Assembly: GCF_022605165.1 (NCBI RefSeq)
Contig: NC_063069.1
Location: forward strand, 4,898,001 to 4,962,000
Length of the DNA: 64,000 bases
Source: Purpureocillium takamizusanense
Lineage: Eukaryota > Ascomycota > Sordariomycetes > Hypocreales > Ophiocordycipitaceae
Direction of reading: 5' to 3'
Shown here: in pieces, positions 39,775-49,519 of the stretch
Layout of the letters: the number at the start of each line of letters is the position of its first letter
How positions within the stretch are numbered: the first letter of the stretch is position 1
Notes under the pieces: generated by a model
Database searches by the model: none
What the model saw: the letters and a program-made list of their open reading frames with translations, nothing else
Told to the model about the DNA's origin: nothing
Translations under genes and position numbers: made by a program

Positions 39775-41177
39775 GCAGGGGCGCGCTCTGCGTGTCTTTG
39801 GGTAAACCGTAAGAAGGAGGAAGGGGAAAGGGGGGGTTTTGCGAGAGGTTGCGGGCGAGTTTCGACGGCACGCCCGTCCGCCCGCCCGCACACGTGAACG
39901 CACGAACGATCGACGAGGAAAAGGGACAAGTAGGCTAGATAGTCGTTGCGCAAAAAATATGCAAAGGGCTCTCGTTACCATGCGCTCGTAAGTGCAGTGA
40001 TGGCTGTGAGATGGCCGGCCTCGACTGTGATGCTGGCAATGAGGTGAGAGCGAGCAATGAACATCGTGCCATGTCATGTGACTCGACGGACAGACAGTGA
40101 CTCGTCGGGGACACTACTGGCACCTGGGCCAGCGCCCAGCCAAGCCCTCCACTGCTCAATCACCTGCAGTCGGACTGGCGGGCAGCTGGCCCACCTGCAC
40201 CTCACTCACCTCGTGGAACTTCAGCCGAGCCAACGGGGTCCACGCCACAGCTACCTCTCCCTCCCCCCAAGTACTAAGGTACCTACTACCTACCCAACCA
40301 TACCTGGCCTGCCCGCCCGCTCGTGCACGCCCCACGCAGCCGAGCACCGGTCCAGCCCTCGGCTGGTGCCTCTCTCTGCCACCGCCTTCAGGTTGTCTTT
40401 CAGGCGGTGCACGGCCTGGCTGCACTGCACTGTATGGGCACCTGCCTGCCCGTCCACTCCCTCCGCCAGCGTAGCCCAGGCCAACTGCCCGCCTCCACCG
40501 CCCGCCCAAAATTGAACAGCGCCAGGTGGCACTTCATCAGGCACTGGAAGCCAGCCAGGCCAGGGTACTTGGAACCTACTGGATCCACCGCCAGTCCCCT
40601 ACCTCCTGGGTCCACCTGATTCTTCTTCCACCACCGCCGCCGCATCGCAACCACCGCCTCCTCATTCTCTCCCGACCGTCGCACAACAGTGTTTTATCTG
40701 CCACCTCTCCCGCGCGCAACCTCCTTCACCTTCAACTGTCCCGCTGTACCATCCCAACATCTACCCGAAGCCTTGTCGCTTTCTCGTTCCCCTCCTCCTC
40801 GTCGACGCTCGCCCGGGCTCAGGCCAAGACTTCCTCTACATCCTGCCTCCCTCGCCTGTGCGCAGGCGACGACGCCCGACTCCACCGCCGCGACACCACC
40901 ATTGAGCAACGCACACATTGCCAACTCGGCGACCGCAACGTGTACTCGACCGTCCCGCATCTGTATTCTGACAGCGAGCCCTCCTCGCAACTCCCTCGAC
41001 GTACCGCTTCGAATCGATTGACCGACCGCCAGCCTCCTTTCCTGCCGCGTGACCGAACCCGGACTTTTCTCCTGCCCACCCCCCGTCGAGACACCTGTCA
41101 CTTCCCGCCACTTCACCCGCTTTGCGGCGACAGGCGCCCGTTCCAGCGGATGGGAAGCGCCGCGCCGTCGCCCTGAT
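39775..41177. other. Intergenic region and long pyrimidine-rich leader of the 4E-T-like gene
   Basis: From about 40,160 to 41,177 the plus strand is strongly C/T-rich with many CCTCC/CCACC runs, as in long fungal 5' leaders. Open frames here are by-products of that composition. AGGTACCT occurs at 40277-40284. Confidence 0.5.
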
Positions 41178-43641
41178 ATGGCCCTTCGATACTCAGCAGA
41201 GTTTCTGCTGCACCTGCGGGAGTCGCCGCTATGTACCCGACCAGACAACCTCCCGCCCGTGGAGGATTGGATGGGGTGAGCCACCTCGGCCGCTGCGCAG
41301 CTGCCAGCTGGCAGCTCATCACTCACTCATTTGACTAACCATTTGGCAGCGCGACACCCGAACAGCTGCGCGCCCAAAGTGCCAAGACCACCACTGACCG
41401 AACCCAACGCACGACCGACGTCTCTTTGCTTGACCAAGGCAACCGACGCCCAGGCCCTGAGCGTCATGTGTCCCGCAACAGTGCGAGTCAGTTTCCCCTT
41501 TTGCCGTCGATAGCTGTCTCCGCCGTGACCTCTGGGCTTACCCTATTGTTGTAGACCCTGAAGACATAGTCTTCGGACCACCTCGCATGGCCTTCTCGTC
41601 TGCGCGCGGTAACAAATCAATCGACGAAAAGACCCTTGGTATGCCAGATGGGCAAGGACGAACCGGGCTTCGGAACCGGAGTGGGGACCTCGATGGCGAC
41701 CGCCTGCGCACTAGCCTTCGTCGCAACGACGCCGACGCGGATAATGAAGGATGGAGTACGGTGAAGCCGCGTAAGAGCTTCGGAGCTGAGGGCGCAGAGC
41801 GCTTCCACGGCAAGATGGGCGGCAACTACCGAGATGAGAAGCGGCCCCAGAGAGATCGTGACGACCGGGAGCCCACTCGAGATCGCCCGACCAGGGCCTT
41901 TGACAGCTTTACGCGAGATCGGGAGGCCACTCCTGAGACTGAACCTCGGCCGCGAAATGGAGCTGGCCGTAGCAAGCTCGACACGTGGCGTTCCGGCAAC
42001 GACGCCAAAGAACCAGTTCCCGCCCCGGAAAAGCGCGACCGCGACCGCACAAAGAGTTGGCGCGATCGCGACAGGGACGCCGAGCCGTCCGACGAACCGC
42101 GAGGCGGCGGCAGAAACACGGATCGCCGCTGGGGCCGAGATCGCGATCAGAGAAATGAGCGAGACCCGGAGTGGCTCGACGAGCCGCAGCCTGAGCAGCG
42201 CGAGGCTCACACCCAGCAAGACTTCCAGAAGTGGATGGAGCAGATGAAGGCTGCTAAGAGCGGCGCATCGACCGCTGCGAAGCCCAATGCCAATGTCCTC
42301 GAGACGGTTGAGGCTGCAAAGCCACCTGCGCCATCGCCTGCTGTCGAAGCTGGGCCCGACAAGTTTTTCATGGCCTTTGGCGGTACATCTAGCGCGGCAC
42401 TCCCTGTTGCCAGCCCGCCTGAACAGAAGGAGGCTGCTCCCGCCGCCAAGGCCAAGCCTGCGGGCAAGTCGTCGAGGTTCACGTCGTTCTTTGCCCAGCC
42501 CCAGGCAGATGGACGCGCGAGCGCCCCAACAGCCACGCCGCCGACAGCACCCCCCTTCCAAAGCCCGATTCCGATATCGATGGCCGGACCTGGCCACCCA
42601 TCGGCGCCGGAGGAGGAGCGACAGGCATTCCAGCAGCTCCTCGCCAAGCTGCAGAAGCAAAGCATGAGTGCCACCCCTCCCGGCGCGTCAGCCTTCCCGG
42701 TCCCGCAGCAGGGCAGCCTTCCCGACCAGGGCAAGAAGAGTGCCATCACGTCGCCAGAGCCCTTCCAGCAGTATGGAGGCGACCGCCGCGACGGCCCAAT
42801 GGGTCGTCCGTCATCTCAGCAGCCGCGCGAGATTCTCGCGCCACGCCCGCAGCCACAGACCGCGCGCCCTGAACAGCTCCTGAATGAGCTCGTGGGTCAT
42901 CATAACCGAGTCTCGAGCCAGGGATCCGGACGTCCAGAGGGCGGAGCCGCTCGAAACAACAGCAACACGGAATTCTTGATGAACCTGATGAGGCCCGGTC
43001 TCGCCAGCCAACAACAGGCTGACCAGCAAGCTCGCATGCAGCCGCAACAGCCGCAACCGCAAAAGCCTGCGCAGATGACGCCGTACAATGAGCGAGAGTT
43101 CGAGTTCCCCGGCGTGGAGAACCGAAACACCCAGCGCCAAGGACGCAATCAGCCGCCTCCAGGCTTCCCGATGGACGACTCCTTCCATGGCGCCTCCGAC
43201 CAGGAGCAGCGTCAGAATAACCAACCCCCGCAGATTTTGCAGCGGCCCCCTCCGCCGCCGGGCCTCAACCAGATGCCTCCCGAGTGGATGGCCAGAGGGC
43301 AGATGCCGCCCCCTCAGCAGCGAGGCCCGATGGGCCCGCCGCCTGGATTGGCCGGGGAGCCAAGCCGAAACATGCCTGTGCCGCACATGTTCCCTCCCAA
43401 CTTCCCGCCCGGGGCCATGCCGCCCCCGCCTGAGGCGCTTGGCGGCATGCCTCCGCGCAACATGCCCATGCCGCCGCCGGGCTTCTTCGCTGGCCCGCCA
43501 CCACAGGGCTTCCTGCCTCCTGGACTGGGCGGGTTCAACGGACCACCCGGCCCCGAGTCGCACGGTTTCGGTGGCTCTCCGTTCGAAGGACGTGGCATCC
43601 CGCCTGCCGGCAACCGTGGCACCAACTACGGCCGCCCGTAA
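41178..43641 (+). CDS. eIF4E-binding, disordered 4E-T/EAP1-like protein
   Basis: Candidate translational repressor or P-body adaptor that docks on cap-binding eIF4E. Three exons: 41178-41275, 41350-41486 and 41555-43641, with introns of 74 and 68 bases (GTGAGC...GGCAG; GTCAGT...TGTAG). All phases close, giving 773 residues. Exon 1 encodes MALRYSAEFLLHLRESPL, containing the consensus eIF4E-binding motif YxxxxL-phi (Tyr5, Leu10, Leu11). Exon 3 begins an Arg/Asp-rich region, then DPEWLDEPQPEQREAHTQQD with a helical KWMEQMKA segment like that of 4E-T-type proteins, and a Gln/Pro/Met/Gly-rich tail. The large exon alone has an in-frame ATG at 41587, but a product from there would lack the binding motif. 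Family assignment is an inference from motif and layout. Confidence 0.82.
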
Positions 43642-44702
43642 GCGGTGCAGCACAGTCACCCCGCCCCGCAAGCACGAACGCACGTAGGCATGCAAACATG
43701 CACGTGTGCTGAGGTAGGCCGGCCGGCTCTGATGGGACGACATGCAGTGCATAATCGATGTATCCTCCCTGTCGACACTGGGCTAGCATTGGCCCTGCTG
43801 TGGCGGTGTGGTCGGCTTTTTTTTGCTCGCGACGGAACGACCAAGACCACGTCGGACGAACAAGGGGTTTCTTGGAGGGCGGTTCTCAACGGAAATGAAG
43901 GGCATCATGTATCACGCCCGCTGCGGCGTGAAGGTAGTGAGTGGTACCTGGGGCAATCAATGATGTGTGAGCTGGGGTGTGCGAGCCGCGGCGCCCTGTT
44001 GTACTACTGGAGATGCTTGCGTTTCCGACCATTGTGAATCTCTGCGTGTGTATGCGTGAGTGCGCCTCTATTTGCGGGACGTGTGCTCATGTGCGTGTTT
44101 GCCCAAATGTAACGGCGACGGTGCATCAACTCACTTCCATGCCGGTGGTAGTGCTTTGGTGCCTGCCCCTGTAGACATAGTATTACTTTCCATGGTATTT
44201 GCCACTACAAGAGTCATGGCGTGCACGACCGATTTACGAATAATGCATCAAGTCACGTCTCTTCTTCTCATGCGTTTGCAAGAGCATTCGATACATACAT
44301 ACATACAGTACACTGTAAATCATCCGGGACCATAAAAAACGCCAGAACAAAAAGGCCTTGTCCAAGCCCGCACGCATCCGACAAAAACGCGCCCCAACGC
44401 CAGGCCCTCGAAGTTCTCGACACAAGCCTAATAGTACCCAACCCGCGAGTCGGCGGCGGTGCAATGTGATGAACCGGGCCGACATATCCCTTTGCTCTCT
44501 TCCCTCCTACTGCCAGTTGTCGCCCTCGGCGGCGACGGGTAGCAAATGGGAAACTCTCGTAGCTAGCCTCGCCTCAGTCCGTGAGATGGCGCTCATCCGC
44601 GCCTGGCATCAGGCTAGGGACCGCGACGGCCATCTATACCAAGCCCCACGGCCCGTCGCGGTCCTTGCCAGCCCGTACCTGAAAAAGACCCGTTGATGTC
44701 CG
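43642..44702. other. Convergent intergenic region
   Basis: 3' flanks of the 4E-T-like and Sec1-type genes. An ATAC repeat lies at 44291-44306. No gene recognised. Confidence 0.6.
44291..44306. repeat. ATAC tetranucleotide repeat
   Basis: Four perfect ATAC units in the convergent intergenic region. Confidence 0.85.
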
Positions 44703-45002
44703 TCACGGCGCGGGCTGGATGGTGGAGCCGCTGCTCTTGCGCTTGGAGTAGGCCCTTCCAAGGCGCTGCGGAGAGAACTGACCGCTGAGTCTGCGCAACG
44801 AAAGCGACGAGGATAGCGAAAGTCGTTTTACGCCGGCGCGTGTACCGCTCACGCTTGGAGCAGCCTGGTTCTCTTCCGCATTACCATTTGCGTCCACAGT
44901 TGCGTCCACACTGGCCACGTTGGCGTCCATGTTGGCGTCCGCGTTCGTATCCTCACCCGCGCCCTTGCCCTTGTGCTTGGAGGAACGTCTGTGCAGAGAG
45001 CC
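44703..45002 (-). other. In-frame open extension of 99 codons after the Sec1 stop codon
   Basis: Directly after the TAG at 45005-45003, the same minus-strand frame runs open for 99 codons to a TGA at 44703-44705. It encodes a basic start (SLHRRSSKHKGKG), an Asn/Asp/Ala-rich middle and a Ser/Arg-rich end (LSLSSSLSLRRLSG). Third-position choice looks like that of the neighbouring coding exons. It may be produced by stop-codon readthrough or alternative splicing, or be a former C-terminus cut off by a recent nonsense change. A chance open stretch is also possible. It is not included in the Sec1 CDS. Confidence 0.45.
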
Positions 45003-47422
45003 CTACTTCTTCATACCCAAAAAGTTCCTCCGCTTCTTTTCCTTGTGCAGCTTGCCGTCTTCATGCTTCGGCGGTTCTGGGGCAACCGCAGACTTGGGCC
45101 GCGGACCTGGGGCGTTGATATTCATGGCCCCCATGGCCTGTGTCGGCGGAACGGGGCCGGGGCCGGGGCCCGAACCAGGGCCTGGTCGGGTTGGCAACCC
45201 AGAGTTGAGTGGTCTGCCGGGCCCGGCACCCATGCGCTGGGGGGCACCGCCGACACCGACAGTGCCAGGACCGGGAGGAGGCGGAGCAGGGCGCTCAAAA
45301 AGATGCGCGGGGGCACGGGGCTTGGGTCGCTCCATGGGGAGGTCGAGTTGCCGCTTGTCACGGCTCAGGTCACTAACCTGGCGGATAAAGAGTTGTGGCG
45401 TGAGCATATGCGAGGTGGCGAGGATGATGTCCCGGCTACGCAGGTTGCCGATGTCGTAGCATGCGCGGCTCTCGCTGTATGTCGCGCCGCCAGCCATGAA
45501 GACGAAGATGCGCTGGCGATTCTCGGGAGGTCGCCGGCCGGCGGCTGCCCAGTTCGGCCGTCCGGCGCGGAGCGAGCCGCCTTGTGCAACCAGCAAGTCT
45601 TCATTCGGGTCCATCGGTGGTTTGACATAAGGGAACACGGTTTGGTCCAGGGTCCCTTTGGAAAGGGCGTCCAGCATCGACTTCAGGACCGGCTCGAAGC
45701 GCGAGAGACTATACTCTTCACTCGGTTGTTGGGCCTTGGGATCCCGGGGGAACAGTGGCGGTGGAACTTGCCGCGGCTCTTTCAGCGCATGTGAGGTCTT
45801 GCCGCCGAGAAGCTCCATGTTCGCAGCAACCTCCGCGTCTTGCGGGGGCAGAGACGCATGGATCAGCAGCTTCTGAATGTCCTCTAAAATGACGCCGCCG
45901 CGGTACAGAACGTAGATGATGACGAGTCGCAGACGGTCCGACGGCAACACAGCGTCGTCATCTAATAGGCGGACGACGGATTCGCAAACGTTCTTGGGCT
46001 TCCTGTAGTCCTCATCTAAGCCGGTGGACATTGTCTGTTCAATCGAAGCAATGTCCATGAGCTTGTTGTGCTGAAACGTGTTCATGCACTCCTGTGCCAT
46101 GGTGAGATGAAGCGAGTACGCCTCCTTCATCTCTTGAAACTGCGGGAGACCTGCCAGCATGTCTCGGATGGTGTTGAGGTTCGTCGGATCGGCATCTTCG
46201 TTGGTAAAGTGTGGGTTCTGGTCAAGGAACTTTTGGAAATCCCCCATGAGCTTGTCGATGGTGTCCTTCATGTGCCGGTGCCGATTGTCGACCCAGATCT
46301 TGTCCTTTTCACTCAGCTCCATGTCCTTTTCCTGAGCATCTGGCGCGCCTGCGTTGACAGTGGTATGGAAGGTGACCTTGTCACCATCCTTGATGGGGAG
46401 GAGATCTGCCGCCATGGCTTGGTAGGTGAACTCGTGCACCAGTGGGGCCATGAGGTCCATGGAGCGGTCCGTTATGACGAGATTAGCTTGCGGTCGGTTC
46501 GAGGGCGGCGGGAAATTCGGGTCCCAGTGCGCGTATCCGTCAAGCTCCTCCTGGACGAACCGTGCCAAGTGCGAACAAAGAACGCTGGCCTCGTGCATGG
46601 CGTTTTTGGGTCGGTAGTAGCGTACTTTAGGATACTCGCCCATTGTTATGCAAATGCCAGCAATCTGTTTCGTGGTAGGTCAGCCAATTTTGCGCGCCAA
46701 AGGCTCATCAGATTTGCTGAAACATACCCTTTGCGCCAGCTGCTGCATGTGTTTCGGGACGAGCGAGTTGCACGCCGGGTGGTAGAGCATCGGGAAGCTC
46801 CAGGGGTCGCGAAACGTGATCAGGTGCGACTCTCTGGGATAGAAGTCGATGAACAGCGTCTTTGAGCTTGCGCGCAGCTGCCTGATGCCGGGAAACTCGT
46901 CGATGCGCCTCCTGAGATTGGGGTCTAGGAGGTTCGTCCAGACCAAGAAGGCCCTGCGGTACCGCCTTCGCTCGAAGTCGGCCAGGAGACAGTCGACAAT
47001 GTGTGGTTCGGGGGAGAGCAGATATATAGCATCCATCTCAGGGTTTGGCTCGCGACGACTTTCGATGCGCTCGATGGCTGGCGAAGGTTAGTATGAGCCG
47101 GCGTCAAGAATGGAGGTAGGGACACACTAGCTATATTATTGTTGAGAACGTCATCCTCCTTGACTGCATTGTCGAGAATCTTCCTGGAGGTCTCGTCGAC
47201 TATCAGACATTTCCACTGTCGTGTCTCCTCGTCAGTTGTTACAGATCACCGCATCGCATCGCGTGTCACCGGGGGGAGCGGCGTACGTCGCCCTGGGTAA
47301 TGTTCTTGATCTCCTGTATGATGACTGGCAAGACAACGTCAGCTATTCGGGAGGGTTCAAGACAAGACAGAATGCGAAGCGCGCGTACCATCGTGCTGCT
47401 CTTGAATTACGGACAGCCCCAT
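45003..47422 (-). CDS. sec1: Sec1/Munc18-family protein for exocytosis
   Basis: Binds syntaxin/SNARE complexes at the plasma membrane to promote secretory vesicle fusion. Five exons on the minus strand: 47422-47389, 47324-47287, 47215-47128, 47077-46728 and 46664-45003. The introns are 64, 71, 50 and 63 bases (donors GTACGC, GTACGC, GTGTGT, GTATGT). All phases close and the product is 723 residues. The joined start MGLSVIQEQHDVIIQEIKN and the block DWKCLIVDETSRKILDNAV are typical of Sec1; MDAIYLLSPEPHIVDC and NLVITDRSMDLMAPLVHE follow. The C-terminus is a Pro/Gly-rich low-complexity tail ending RRNFLGMKK. The three small 5' exons (34, 38 and 88 bases) are easily missed. The frame stays open after the TAG stop (see 44703-45002). 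Confidence 0.94.
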
Positions 47423-48239
47423 GATGGTGGCTGGGGAGGCGGCCCGGCCTGCCTCGGTCGAACTCGAGCCGTGTCAACGGTGGAATGCGGTTGCGAGGTG
47501 AGGTGAGGTCAAAGACAGAACGCAGTGTATCGAGACGTAACGCAGCAGCCGCGATACCGGGATCGGCGCGTCAGAAGCCGTGCAGCTGCGCGCAGCGAGG
47601 AGCACGACAGGGTGAGAGAGGTAGGTGGTGGAGGAGTGGTGACAGACAGACCGACACACAGGAGACAAACAAGGAGGTTTTGGCGGGGTCGCTCACGGAG
47701 CTTGCAATGGAAGCGCAGGTGACGACCACCTGCCACTGATTGGGCCAGTGGGGGGCTCCAAGCCTGTAACCGGGTCCCTCCAGATTGCCTGGGCTAGCTG
47801 GGCATGCGCGCTGAGACGAAGCTTTTGTCTGGCTATAGTGGGGCGCGGCAGGGGGGCGCCGCTGAAGAACCTTTGAGCCGCTCCAGGCGGACATTGTAGC
47901 ATCCGCTGCAGGCCGCCTCCACTCCAACTGCCGCCAAGTCGGTCCCCTGCCCCCCCTCCAAGATGCGAACTCAATGAGGTCATCTCGGCCTTTGTGTGCT
48001 TCGTGCCGAGTACGTCTGTTCATCGCAGGAGGCACTCATTCATCCAGCTCAACTAGCCGGTCACAGCTTTTCTTTCCCTCGCGAAGCACAACCAGATCGT
48101 CATTCCGGTTATATCAGTAGCCGAGTACGAAGTATACAATGTACGAAGCACTTGATCTCTAGCTGGCTCAAACAGGGGTATCAAAACACCAGCAAAAGTC
48201 TGTCATCCATAACCTACCCGGTGCACCATGAATGTCGTT
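47423..48239. other. Intergenic region upstream of the Sec1 gene
   Basis: Promoter/leader of the Sec1 gene and 3' flank of the G-patch gene. Contains GAGGTGAGGTGAGGT direct repeats near 47496-47510 and a doubled GTACGAAG near 48125-48148. No gene seen. Confidence 0.55.
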
Positions 48240-49010
48240 TCATATCGCGTTGTCGGTACCGGTTCCCCTCAAATATCTCTCAACGTCGACACGCCCATAG
48301 ATTTCCGCTTGCAGGCGCTCAGCTCTTTGTCTCTCTTTTGCCGCCAGTGCCTTTCTCTCCTTTCTCGTTTGCTGTCGCGGCGGCGCCTCAGGCTCCTGTT
48401 CTGCCCCCTTCTTCTTCTTCCTCTTCGCCTCCTCACTTGCCTGCTGAGCGCTCGCTCCGATGCCCAAGTTGTCCTCTTTGGCAGCCACCTTGATCGGATA
48501 TCTCGGACCTTCGCCTTCCAGCCCCAGCCCGCGCCGGGCGTCCGGGTCCCAGCCTTGCGATTGCAGCGTTCGCAGGCCCATGCGGGTGCGGTCGAGGCCC
48601 GAGGGCGGGTGAGAGTGCGTCAAGCTGACTTGGTGCGCGAGCGACGCCTCGTGTTCGCGCAGGGGCGTGATGATAGGCAGCGCGCAGACGGGACAAGTGA
48701 TGGGTTTCCGTGCTCCCTCATCATCGTCGTCGTCGGCGGTCGGGGCTCCGGGCGACTCTGTCCTCGATGCGGATGCCGACACAGAGCTGCCCTCTCCAAG
48801 GACGATACTCGCGTACAAATCCCCAGCGAGGCTCCCCTTGGCGACTGACGATGTTGAGGATGGTAGGGTGGAGTCGCTTTCTGTTGCGCGCACGAAGTCG
48901 ATCTTCTTGCGCCTCAGCCCTACGCCGAAAGGCCGCTTGTGGTGGAGAGGGATCTCGGGTTCCTCATTGTCGTCGTCGTCTTCGTCGTCTGCCTCAAGCC
49001 TCCGTCGCAT
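48240..49010 (-). CDS. G-patch domain protein with C2HH-like finger
   Basis: 256-residue single-exon protein, probably nuclear and RNA-related. An acidic N-terminus (EADDEDDDDNEEPEIP) precedes a CPVC...H...H zinc-finger-like unit (about residues 104-130), then a G-patch (GLRTLQSQGWDPDARRGLGL; GPRYPIKVAAKEDNLGIG). A Lys/Glu/Arg-rich region (KRKKKKGAE; RKERKALAAKERQRAERLQAE) probably forms a coiled coil. This order resembles GPANK1-type G-patch proteins. The frame continues upstream of the ATG for about 20 codons to a TGA, with a plausible PTPPFRFFNTA segment, so a spliced 5' exon cannot be excluded. G-patch proteins commonly activate DEAH helicases; the partner is unknown. Confidence 0.82.
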   Translation of the reverse strand: MRRRLEADDEDDDDNEEPEIPLHHKRPFGVGLRRKKIDFVRATESDSTLPSSTSSVAKGSLAGDLYASIVLGEGSSVSASASRTESPGAPTADDDDDEGARKPITCPVCALPIITPLREHEASLAHQVSLTHSHPPSGLDRTRMGLRTLQSQGWDPDARRGLGLEGEGPRYPIKVAAKEDNLGIGASAQQASEEAKRKKKKGAEQEPEAPPRQQTRKERKALAAKERQRAERLQAEIYGRVDVERYLRGTGTDNAI

Positions 49011-49519
49011 TGCCGTATTGAAGAAACGAAACGGCGGCGTAGGGGACGACGATGCCGAGAGTCGAGTTACTCAGTGCAAGTGGGGAGTCACGAATGCTGC
49101 CTGGCAGACAAAGTAGAGAGCTTATGGCCCACCACCCGTGACCCAAAGAGCCAATAGGCGCAGCGACTGACCACTTCCTGATCAAGGTCCTTCGTACCCT
49201 ACAACAACCCGCAACACCAACAAACACAAAGAGCACTCTCTGTAACTACATCTCCAATTCAATATTCCGAGAACCCCTCTTGGAAGCCTGGGAAGGATTC
49301 TTTTGCAAAGTCGTGTGGGTATCACGGTTGTTCTAACGGCCCTCGCCACCTCTCAGCTCTACCACGCCTTGACCTAACTATAGATGCCTCCCCACATCAG
49401 GCTCATTGTTGCCCTTACCTCATCTATCGTATTGTGTCTTGCCCCTATCGTGGCCCCATTAAATACTGCACCTTGCTTGGTGAATCTTATCGCTACCAAG
49501 CCTCTTGTGTCTCGCAGGT
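49011..49519. other. Intergenic region
   Basis: Upstream of the G-patch gene and downstream of the DUF7580-type gene. No feature recognised. Confidence 0.6.

Noticed and set aside
41617..42660. 347-codon minus-strand open frame
   Set aside because: Antisense to the Arg/Asp-rich part of the same gene.
42811..43752. 313-codon minus-strand open frame
   Set aside because: Antisense to the Pro/Gln-rich tail of the 4E-T-like gene; His/Arg/Leu bias only.
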